A stretch of 5,503 nucleotides of DNA from Candidatus Latescibacterota bacterium. Its GTDB lineage: Bacteria > Latescibacterota > Latescibacteria > Latescibacterales > Latescibacteraceae. The notes under the pieces were generated by a model that saw only the letters and a list, made by a program, of their open reading frames with translations, was not told the DNA's origin and did not search any database. The stretch spans positions 1 to 5,503 of the forward strand of contig JABHYP010000278.1 in the NCBI GenBank assembly GCA_018656855.1, given 5' to 3'. Position numbers and translations under genes: made by a program. Shown piece by piece: positions 1 to 4,499 of the stretch (positions are counted from its first letter, which is position 1; the number at the start of each line of letters is the position of its first letter).

Positions 1-327
1 ATCGCTCCCTTTCTTGTCGAGGTGCTTCCACTGAACGTTACCAACGAAGAAACTCTTCTTATCGCAGAAAACCTATATAAAACGTTATGTGAAAAGAGAA
101 TTTCAGTACTGTTAGATGACCGTGACGAGCGCGCGGGAGTTAAGTTCAAGGATGCCGATCTTTTCGGCGCCCCGGTAGAAGTGGTTATAGGCGAGCGTAA
201 CATTAAAGAAGGTGTCGTTGAACTTCGCGTAAGAGACGAGGACACTGTTGAAAAAGTAGCGATTGATAATATTGCATCAAGGGTTTTGGAGGTGCTTAAC
301 CCCGATGAGAACGTTATTTCTTATTGA
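1..327 (+). CDS. proS: Prolyl-tRNA synthetase, C-terminal fragment (5' end outside window)
   Basis: Reading frame 1 is open from the first base to the TGA at 325-327, giving 108 residues of a protein that begins outside the window. The visible part is the C-terminal anticodon-binding domain of class II prolyl-tRNA synthetase, which charges tRNA-Pro in the cytoplasm. The recognisable stretch runs from VLPLNV through NEETL and the block VLLDDRDERAGVKFKDADL to VVIGERNIKEG, which is close to the bacterial ProS consensus. The catalytic motifs 1-3 and any editing domain would lie upstream and cannot be assessed. The protein ends shortly after this domain, as expected for the bacterial-type enzyme. 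An internal ATG/TTG-type start is not needed because the frame is open to the edge. sppA follows after 53 bases. Confidence 0.95.
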   Translation: MAPFLVEVLPLNVTNEETLLIAENLYKTLCEKRISVLLDDRDERAGVKFKDADLFGAPVEVVIGERNIKEGVVELRVRDEDTVEKVAIDNIASRVLEVLNPDENVISY

Positions 328-350
328 CTTTCAATGAAATATGATATATT
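324..350 (+). promoter_or_regulatory. Possible sigma-70-type promoter for sppA overlapping the proS stop
   Basis: TTGACT (324-329) matches five of six bases of the -35 consensus and overlaps the proS TGA stop. TATATT (345-350) is a five-of-six -10 match at a short spacing of 15. TATTTT at 347-352 is a weaker alternative at the ideal spacing of 17. Transcription would begin about 25 bases before the sppA start, leaving room for its GGAG site. This is by eye only, in an AT-rich stretch, so read-through from proS remains an alternative. Confidence 0.4.
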
Positions 351-380
351 TTATGAATCTAAATTTCGGAGCGTATTCAG

Positions 381-1259
381 TTGGTTAATCGTCGTGATTT
401 ATTGCTTGGACTTATGGTGTTGGCAGTTTTCATCGGAATGATTTTTATCGTTCTTTTGTCACTGACAGCACTTACGGTTGATGGAAGCCGTGTTACATCA
501 AAGAGTGTCGGGATTATTGAAATTATTGGCCCTATTGTCAGCCCGATGCCCGTGGTTGAAAGTCTTGAACGCTATATCAGCGATGATAACATATTAGCAA
601 TAGTAATTAGACTTAATACTCCTGGCGGTGGTGTGTCCGCAACCCAGGAGATTTATGAAACTGTCAAAAAAGCGCGCCGGGCAGGAAAAAAGATAGTCGC
701 TTCGATGGGAGCTGTCGCGGCTAGCGGCGGGTATTACGTGGCCGCTGCCTGTGATACCGTGGTTGCCACACCGGGCACAATTACCGGCAGCATCGGTGTT
801 ATTGCGAGTTTTTCCGAGTTTTCCAATCTTTTTGAAAAGATAGGTATTACGTTTAATGTACGGAAAACCGGTAAATTCAAGGACACAGGTTCCATTGCCA
901 GGAAGATGACCGACGAAGAAAAAGCGCTCATTGACGAACTGATCATGGATACCCACGAACAGTTCGTACAGGCGGTTTTTATGGGGCGCAATCTTGATCC
1001 CGATTTTGTCCGTGAGAATGCCGACGGGCGTGTTTTCACCGGCAGGCAGGCTTTGAATATTGGTTTTGTAGATATTCTGGGCACCTATCAGGAAGCTATT
1101 GATCTTGCGGGAACAATGGTTGGACTTGGAAAAAATCCGCCTGTGCACAAAGTCCAGAAGGATATCTTCAGAAGAGTTTTAATTGACGGGATTTCAAATT
1201 TAATCTCAAGAAGTGTGGGTGATGAAATTCCCAGCATTTCATACAAGTGGGTTTATTGA
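381..1259 (+). CDS. sppA: Signal peptide peptidase SppA, short form (peptidase family S49)
   Basis: A 292-residue membrane-anchored serine protease of the short SppA type, which degrades leftover signal peptides in the membrane. Residues 8-32 form a hydrophobic N-terminal anchor after a short basic N-terminus (NRR), so the catalytic domain should face outside the cytoplasm. The domain begins with VGIIEIIGPI (43-52). It contains RLNTPGG (77-83), the nucleophile motif AASGGYY with Ser115, the SIGVI loop (137-141), and RKTGKFKDTGS (161-171), where Lys167 is the likely general base. The Ser-to-Lys distance of 52 residues equals that of Bacillus subtilis SppA as I recall it (147 and 199). The start is TTG at 381, chosen because GGAG at 368-371 lies nine bases upstream and the next in-frame ATG (414) would remove part of the anchor. 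The length is normal for the single-domain family, and no key residue is missing. Confidence 0.93.
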   Translation: MVNRRDLLLGLMVLAVFIGMIFIVLLSLTALTVDGSRVTSKSVGIIEIIGPIVSPMPVVESLERYISDDNILAIVIRLNTPGGGVSATQEIYETVKKARRAGKKIVASMGAVAASGGYYVAAACDTVVATPGTITGSIGVIASFSEFSNLFEKIGITFNVRKTGKFKDTGSIARKMTDEEKALIDELIMDTHEQFVQAVFMGRNLDPDFVRENADGRVFTGRQALNIGFVDILGTYQEAIDLAGTMVGLGKNPPVHKVQKDIFRRVLIDGISNLISRSVGDEIPSISYKWVY

Positions 1260-1292
1260 TAAGGCATTAGTGTTTTTTACCGGATGAACTAT

Positions 1293-1298
1293 TATAAT
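1293..1298 (+). promoter_or_regulatory. Possible -10 box ahead of the HU/IHF gene
   Basis: A perfect TATAAT lies in the 116-base gap between sppA and the HU/IHF gene, about 78 bases before the ATG at 1376. No good -35 hexamer stands 16-18 bases upstream; the best there is GTGTTT at 1270-1275. It would be a weak or activator-dependent promoter, if real. The implied leader of about 70 bases shows no clear hairpin. Confidence 0.3.
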
Positions 1299-1363
1299 TG
1301 TATGTTTTTAATAAAATTCAGTTATGTTCATTAAGGATATTTTTTGATGGCTGAAATATCTGA

Positions 1364-1369
1364 AAGGAG
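1364..1369 (+). promoter_or_regulatory. Shine-Dalgarno site of the HU/IHF gene
   Basis: AAGGAG, inside GAAAGGAG, sits six bases before the ATG at 1376. The same AAAGGAG core recurs ahead of the mini-gene at 1678 and the NagB-like gene on the - strand, so this organism uses strong anti-Shine-Dalgarno pairing. Confidence 0.8.
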
Positions 1370-1375
1370 TTTATA

Positions 1376-1657
1376 ATGACAAAGGCTGACGTTATCGCCA
1401 GAATCGCATCCCAAACGGGTTTGACCAAAACAGATGTTCGTGAAGTAGTTGAGGGTTTTTTCGATGCTGTTAAATCTTCATTTAAGGAAAATGATCCTCT
1501 GGAAATAAGAGGTTTCGGAACATTTCATGTCGTCAGCCGTGCACCGAGAAAAGCCCGCAACCCGCGGACAGGCGAGGAAGTTCCCATACCTGCCCGGAAG
1601 CGGCCTGTATTTAAGCCGTCCCGAGAAATGATAAAAGCAATTTCCGGTACTGATTAA
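1376..1657 (+). CDS. HU/IHF-family histone-like DNA-binding protein
   Basis: A 93-residue protein of the HU/IHF (DNABII) family, which binds DNA as a dimer, bends it sharply and organises the nucleoid. The N-terminal helices (about residues 2-38) begin TKADVIARIA. The family signature follows: EIRGFGTF (43-50), then the basic beta-arm with RKARNPRTGEEVPIPARK (58-75). Pro63 in RNPRTGE is the residue that intercalates into DNA in this family. The C-terminal helix starts PSREM (81-85). The length of 93 is normal. The RNPRTGE and PARK elements resemble IHF alpha as well as many HU proteins, and without alignment I cannot say whether it works as an HU-like homodimer or as an IHF subunit, so no symbol is given. 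It precedes the mS38-like mini-gene by 20 bases and is probably cotranscribed with it. Confidence 0.93.
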   Translation: MTKADVIARIASQTGLTKTDVREVVEGFFDAVKSSFKENDPLEIRGFGTFHVVSRAPRKARNPRTGEEVPIPARKRPVFKPSREMIKAISGTD

Positions 1658-1677
1658 TATAACGAAAGGAGTTTAAT

Positions 1678-1767
1678 TTGCCCTGTGGTAAAAAAAGAAA
1701 GCGTCAAAAAATTTCCACACATAAAAGAAAAAAACGCCTGAGAAAAGACAGGCATAAGAAAAAATAG
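1678..1767 (+). CDS. 29-residue mS38-like (AURKAIP1/COX24-domain) small basic protein
   Basis: A 29-codon gene starting at TTG (1678) and ending at TAG (1765-1767), short enough for gene finders to miss. AAAGGAG at 1665-1671 stands six bases before the TTG, and the HU/IHF stop is 20 bases upstream, so the two genes are probably one transcription unit. The product begins MPCGKKRKRQK, continues with STHKRKKRLRK and ends DRHKKK. Seventeen of 29 residues are Lys or Arg, plus two His, and none are acidic except Asp24. This pattern matches small bacterial proteins annotated as AURKAIP1/COX24-domain proteins. They are relatives of mitochondrial ribosomal protein mS38 and similar in kind to mycobacterial bS22, which sit on the small ribosomal subunit. 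Ribosome binding here is inferred from that resemblance. Chance is unlikely given the ribosome site, spacing and motif together. Confidence 0.85.
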   Translation: MPCGKKRKRQKISTHKRKKRLRKDRHKKK

Positions 1768-1879
1768 ATTTTACCCCATACTGCTTCTAATGATGCCGCG
1801 AAAAATTTAAATACTGGCAAGGCAAAATGGCAGGAAAATCAAAGTTTTTTAAAGAATAATAATTCACCAGTATTCATGG

Positions 1880-1902
1880 ATTGATAGTTAAAATTTATCA
1901 AT
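1880..1902 (+). repeat. Short AT-rich inverted repeat in the gap before tRNA-Arg
   Basis: ATTGATA (1880-1886) and TATCAAT (1896-1902) form seven-pair arms around a nine-base loop. It lies 112 bases after the mini-gene stop with no following T run, so it is a weak hairpin at best. The 198-base gap from 1768 to 1965 otherwise shows no convincing terminator. It also holds eight-base arms AATACTGG (1810-1817) and CCAGTATT (1867-1874), too far apart to interpret. Confidence 0.3.
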
Positions 1903-1907
1903 AACCC

Positions 1908-1921
1908 GGAATCTGGAATTT
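1908..1921 (+). repeat. Copy of a dispersed intergenic repeat (TCTGGAAT-type)
   Basis: GGAATCTGGAATTT here is the exact reverse complement of 4309-4322. The core TCTGGAAT (1912-1919) recurs at 2169-2176, and inverted at 4311-4318 and 4332-4339, always outside genes. The sequence is low in complexity, so it may be either a short dispersed repeat or convergent AT-rich drift. Confidence 0.4.
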
Positions 1922-1965
1922 TGAATCTATTTTCGGACTTTATTAATTAACTTTGTCAAACTCAA

Positions 1966-2042
1966 GGGCAATTAGCTCAGCTGGATAGAGCGTTGGCCTC
2001 CGAAGCCAAAGGCCGGGCGTTCGAATCGCCCATTGCCCACCA
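1966..2042 (+). tRNA. tRNA-Arg with anticodon CCG, CCA encoded
   Basis: A complete cloverleaf is visible. The acceptor stem GGGCAAT (1966-1972) pairs with ATTGCCC (2032-2038), followed by discriminator A and an encoded CCA (2040-2042). The D stem is GCTC/GAGC (1975-1978 and 1988-1991) around a GG-containing loop. The anticodon stem TTGGC/GCCAA (1993-1997 and 2005-2009) holds the seven-base loop CTCCGAA with anticodon CCG at 2000-2002, which reads the CGG arginine codon. The variable loop is AGGCC. The T stem GGGCG/CGCCC holds the loop TTCGAAT (2020-2026). Every stem is fully paired, so this looks like a functional gene. It reads on the + strand with a palindromic terminator 11 bases downstream. 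Confidence 0.97.
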
Positions 2043-2053
2043 TAATAGAAATC

Positions 2054-2083
2054 AAGGACTCAGGTGATATCACCTGAGTCCTT
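2054..2083 (+). terminator. Perfect 30-base palindrome, likely tRNA-Arg terminator
   Basis: AAGGACTCAGGTGAT is followed directly by its exact reverse complement, giving 15-base arms with no mismatch. As RNA this folds into a stem of about 13 pairs with a four-base loop. It starts 11 bases after the encoded CCA and is followed by the T-rich ATTATTATTTAT rather than an unbroken T run. The placement supports transcription termination of the tRNA, possibly with imperfect efficiency. The palindrome is symmetrical, so DNA protein binding cannot be excluded. Confidence 0.75.
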
Positions 2084-2103
2084 ATTATTATTTATACTCA
2101 ACA

Positions 2104-2131
2104 TTGCCTGTTTAAACTAACCTTTTATACC
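2104..2131 (+). promoter_or_regulatory. Possible promoter of the UroD-like gene
   Basis: TTGCCT (2104-2109) and TATACC (2126-2131) each match four of six consensus bases at a spacing of 16. The predicted start would be near 2138, just where the dyad at 2137-2171 begins. It is weak on sequence alone, and is supported only by its position between the tRNA terminator and the gene. Confidence 0.3.
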
Positions 2132-2136
2132 CGTGA

Positions 2137-2171
2137 AGACATTACAGACAAAGATTAAGTGGATAATGTCT
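2137..2171 (+). promoter_or_regulatory. Dyad in the leader of the UroD-like gene, possible operator or hairpin
   Basis: AGACATTA (2137-2144) and TAATGTCT (2164-2171) are perfect eight-base inverted arms around a 19-base centre, ending 35 bases before the gene start. If the promoter at 2104-2131 is used, the dyad covers the first transcribed bases, a usual place for a repressor site or a leader hairpin. No regulator gene is visible in the window. Confidence 0.35.
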
Positions 2172-2206
2172 GGAATATTTAATTTGAAACATGGAACTTA
2201 AGAAAT

Positions 2207-3382
2207 ATGAATTCAAAAGACTGTGTTAAATCTGTTCTTTGCGGAGATGTTCCGGACAGAGTTCCATGGGGAGAGTTCTCTATTGACTTTGATACTGTAG
2301 CAAAGGTTATAGGCCACGAGACGTATTACCGCGCAAAAGCCAGATCGCAGTTCGCTTTCTGGGAGGGACGCCGAGACGAGGTCGTACAGAGCTGGAAAGA
2401 GGACGGTATCGAATTCTTTAAAAAGATAGACTGCCTCGATATAATCAATGTATCCGCCATGGCAAGCGGAGTGGCGCCGCCTGAGGGCTACGAGTGCGAA
2501 AAACCGAAAAAGATTTCTGAAAACACCTGGGAGTACAGAGACGGAACTGTAATTAAGTACTCTGAACTGACAGCCGATCTGACAATCGTGCACAACCCAA
2601 ATGTGGGAAAACAGCATTTCACCCCGGATCATTTTGAAAATGAGCCTGTCAGCGAACCTGTGGACGAAAGCTGTTTCGAGGTTGTTGATGCTTTCATCGA
2701 AGAATTTGGAGATGACCGTTATATCATCGGCCCCTGCGGTCATGAGGTTGGTATTGTGCTTCTTGGCGGAGACTTCACCGAAGGCGGCGGCGGATTTGCG
2801 CACGGCCTCATGCAGTACCATGATAATCCCGAAACGGTTCGAGCTGCATACCGATATGAAGTGAAGAATAACAACATGTTAGACCATCAGTATATCCGTC
2901 CCGGGCAGGATGCTGCAATGTTCGGCCACCAGGATTTTGCAAGCACCCATGGGCCGTTTATCTCTCCAGAAATGTTCCGCGAGTTTGCTCTTCCGGCTAT
3001 TAAAGAGCGTGTTGCAAATGTCCACGATGAGTTTTGCATGCCCGTTTTCAAGCACGCCTGCGGGAATAACAATAAACTCCTTGATATGTTTGTCGAGGCC
3101 GGATATGACGTCTATCAGTCTATCCAGCGAACAGCCGGGATGGATATTGGTAGAATCAAGGAAAAGTACGGCGACCGTATGATACCCTGGGGAGGTCTGG
3201 ACGTGGAAGACCTTGTTTCGGGTACTCCTGCTGACATTAAAAGAGATGTCAGGTACGCCATGGAACATTTAAAGCCAAGGGGGCGTTATATTTTCGGTTC
3301 AACTCATTCCATAGCAGTTGGGACACACTACGATAACTTTATTGCGATGGCTGATGAATTTGTAAAACTGCGTTACTACTGA
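2207..3382 (+). CDS. Uroporphyrinogen decarboxylase (UroD/MtaA-like) family protein
   Basis: A 391-residue cytoplasmic protein with the UroD/MtaA fold signature. Most relatives of this length outside haem synthesis are cobalamin- or corrinoid-linked methyltransferases or uncharacterised. Visible elements are DRVPWGEF (17-24), GPCGHEVGIVLLGG (175-188), FGHQDFASTHGPFISPEMF (239-257), FKHACGNNN (281-289), WGGLDVEDL (328-336) and FGSTHSIAVGT (363-373). His283 and Cys285 form the HxC zinc motif of MtaA-type methyltransferases. The third ligand, a Cys in the loop near 365, is Ser here, and no Cys follows residue 285, so His367 would be the only obvious substitute. The conserved arginines of true UroD are not evident, so haem synthesis is unlikely. 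The ATG at 2207 has no good ribosome site, only weak AAG/GGA bases nearby. No corrinoid protein gene is adjacent, and the substrate is unknown. Confidence 0.85.
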   Translation: MNSKDCVKSVLCGDVPDRVPWGEFSIDFDTVAKVIGHETYYRAKARSQFAFWEGRRDEVVQSWKEDGIEFFKKIDCLDIINVSAMASGVAPPEGYECEKPKKISENTWEYRDGTVIKYSELTADLTIVHNPNVGKQHFTPDHFENEPVSEPVDESCFEVVDAFIEEFGDDRYIIGPCGHEVGIVLLGGDFTEGGGGFAHGLMQYHDNPETVRAAYRYEVKNNNMLDHQYIRPGQDAAMFGHQDFASTHGPFISPEMFREFALPAIKERVANVHDEFCMPVFKHACGNNNKLLDMFVEAGYDVYQSIQRTAGMDIGRIKEKYGDRMIPWGGLDVEDLVSGTPADIKRDVRYAMEHLKPRGRYIFGSTHSIAVGTHYDNFIAMADEFVKLRYY

Positions 3383-3463
3383 GTATTAATAATTATTACT
3401 AATTCTGGTTTTATACTGTTAACACTAAGTTATACTATTGTCAGATTTCTTTCCAGCCTGCCT

Positions 3464-4267
3464 CTATTTCGACAGCAACTGTCCCGAATCTTTATCGATT
3501 AATAGCCACGCATTTCCCTTCTTTTGAAGAATTGAAGCCGGAACCTGAGTCGTTATCGGTCCTTCTACAACGGCTTTTATTGATTTTGCTTTAAGCGCAG
3601 TCGGAACGATAATAATTGTAAATAGCCCGCTTAGGCAGGCCGATACGGTCATTGTATAGGCGGATTTTGGTACCTCATCCACAGTTTCAAAACAACCATC
3701 GTGCACCAACTGTTCAAAGGTCTCTTTATCAAGTTGGGAAGTCTTGAAAATTGCAGGGTCATTAAAATCGCAGTAAGACGGATCTATGAATGCGAGATGT
3801 CCGCTCTCGCCGATACCCAGAATCATTATATCAATAGGAGCCTCTTTCAATAAAGAAGAATAACGGCGACATTCATCTTCCGGATCTGATGCCTGACTAT
3901 TTATGGGGAAAAAATTCACTCCTTCCACCCTGTTGAATAACCTGTCTATGAGAAAACGACTGAATGATTGCTCATGATCCGGTGGAAATTCCTTATAATC
4001 ATCGAGATGAAAAGCATATACTTTTGTCCAGTCAATGTCAGGTTCTTCACCGAGGTATTTCAGAAAATCAGTCTGCGACATGGCAGAAGCGAAAACCATG
4101 CGCACCCTCCCTTTTTCATCTATTGTTCTGCGCATGATGTCGGCGACTGTGTGCGCGGCCGACCGGCCAAGCAGATCCCGGTTTTCGTATTCAAGCACAT
4201 GCAGCTTGTCACTCATAAGTTCCCGTACGAGACCTTCACTTAAAAAATCCGACGTCATATTCATCAT
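3464..4267 (-). CDS. NagB-like protein (glucosamine-6-phosphate deaminase/6-phosphogluconolactonase family)
   Basis: A 267-residue cytoplasmic protein with the NagB-type sugar-phosphate isomerase fold, full length for the family. FHLDDY (86-91) matches NagB FNMDEY, with Asp89 at the position of E. coli Asp72. GIGESGHLAF (151-160) matches GVGNDGHIAF. VPKSAYTMTV (199-208) and VEGPITTQVPASILQ (234-248) also fit. His157 is kept. The position of E. coli Asp141 is Ser155, Glu148 becomes Asp162, and the glycine-rich phosphate loop TGGTP is replaced by ASAMSQ (60-65). I recall a NagB-like subfamily with AAAPSQ in this place and DGCF-T-D-VP further on (here at 190-200), which this protein resembles. 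Deaminase activity on glucosamine-6-phosphate is therefore uncertain. The start is ambiguous: AAAGGAG (4272-4278) lies four bases before the ATG at 4267 and seven before the adjacent ATG at 4264. It converges with the UroD-like gene, leaving 81 bases between stops. Confidence 0.85.
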   Translation of the reverse strand: MMNMTSDFLSEGLVRELMSDKLHVLEYENRDLLGRSAAHTVADIMRRTIDEKGRVRMVFASAMSQTDFLKYLGEEPDIDWTKVYAFHLDDYKEFPPDHEQSFSRFLIDRLFNRVEGVNFFPINSQASDPEDECRRYSSLLKEAPIDIMILGIGESGHLAFIDPSYCDFNDPAIFKTSQLDKETFEQLVHDGCFETVDEVPKSAYTMTVSACLSGLFTIIIVPTALKAKSIKAVVEGPITTQVPASILQKKGNAWLLIDKDSGQLLSK

Positions 4268-4271
4268 TCAT

Positions 4272-4278
4272 CTCCTTT
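4272..4278 (-). promoter_or_regulatory. Shine-Dalgarno site of the NagB-like gene
   Basis: On the - strand this reads AAAGGAG. Two ATG codons in tandem (4267-4265 and 4264-4262) follow at four and seven bases. The seven-base spacing favours initiation at the second, which would shorten the protein by one residue only. Confidence 0.75.
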
Positions 4279-4296
4279 GACTGAAAACAGGTTCAA

Positions 4297-4302
4297 AGTA
4301 TA
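4297..4302 (-). promoter_or_regulatory. Possible -10 box of the NagB-like gene
   Basis: TATACT on the - strand (4302-4297) matches five of six -10 bases and stands 30 bases before the first ATG. No good -35 is visible 16-18 bases upstream, where the sequence is the AT-rich repeat. The 232-base gap to the peptidase gene suggests a separate transcript, which makes some promoter here plausible. Confidence 0.3.
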
Positions 4303-4308
4303 AATTAC

Positions 4309-4339
4309 AAATTCCAGATTCCATATATTAAATTCCAGA
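4309..4339 (-). repeat. Two tandem copies of the TCTGGAAT-type intergenic repeat
   Basis: On the + strand AAATTCCAGA occurs at 4309-4318 and again at 4330-4339, a period of 21. The first copy, extended to 4322, is the exact reverse complement of 1908-1921. The unit lies upstream of the NagB-like gene, outside coding sequence. The rest of the 4268-4499 gap is AT-rich without a credible gene. Confidence 0.45.
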
Positions 4340-4445
4340 ATAGTCCTTTGTCATGTTTCAGAATTGAGCATTAAGAATTGTGTATTCACTATTTACCCCT
4401 CACCCTATTCCTTATAAACCACAAACTATAAATTTATATTTCTGC

Positions 4446-4497
4446 CTTTATCCTTTACCACTGCCCAGTAAATTCGCCATCAGTAAAGGTAATAAAG
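4446..4497 (-). terminator. Imperfect hairpin just past the C69 peptidase gene
   Basis: CTTTAT (4446-4451) and CCTTTAC (4452-4458) pair with ATAAAG (4492-4497) and GTAAAGG (4483-4489), with a two-base bulge and a 24-base loop. Read on the - strand it begins three bases after the TAA of the peptidase gene, a normal place for a terminator. The stem is AT-rich and no T run follows, so termination strength is doubtful. Confidence 0.35.
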
Positions 4498-4499
4498 TA

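Noticed and set aside
594..1148. Long open frames on the - strand across sppA (594-1148 and 734-1084)
   Set aside because: They lie wholly inside a clear sppA gene, show no family motif and have composition expected of an antisense shadow.
1810..1874. Eight-base inverted arms AATACTGG and CCAGTATT as an RNA structure or small RNA
   Set aside because: The arms are separated by 49 bases of AT-rich sequence, with no promoter or terminator pattern to support an RNA gene.
2191..2229. 12-codon ATG frame overlapping the UroD-like start, as a possible leader peptide
   Set aside because: It has no ribosome-binding site and no attenuator-like codon run, and short frames of this size are common by chance.
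2213..2821. 202-residue - strand frame inside the UroD-like gene, plus smaller frames there in both directions
   Set aside because: The + strand gene has strong family motifs throughout; the other frames have no recognisable domain.
3382..3400. AT-only near-palindrome (TAATAATTATTA) between the convergent genes, as a bidirectional terminator
   Set aside because: It has no GC pairs and no loop, so it would not form a stable RNA hairpin. The rest of the 81-base gap, including a repeated TTATACT at 3411 and 3430, gives no clear terminator either.
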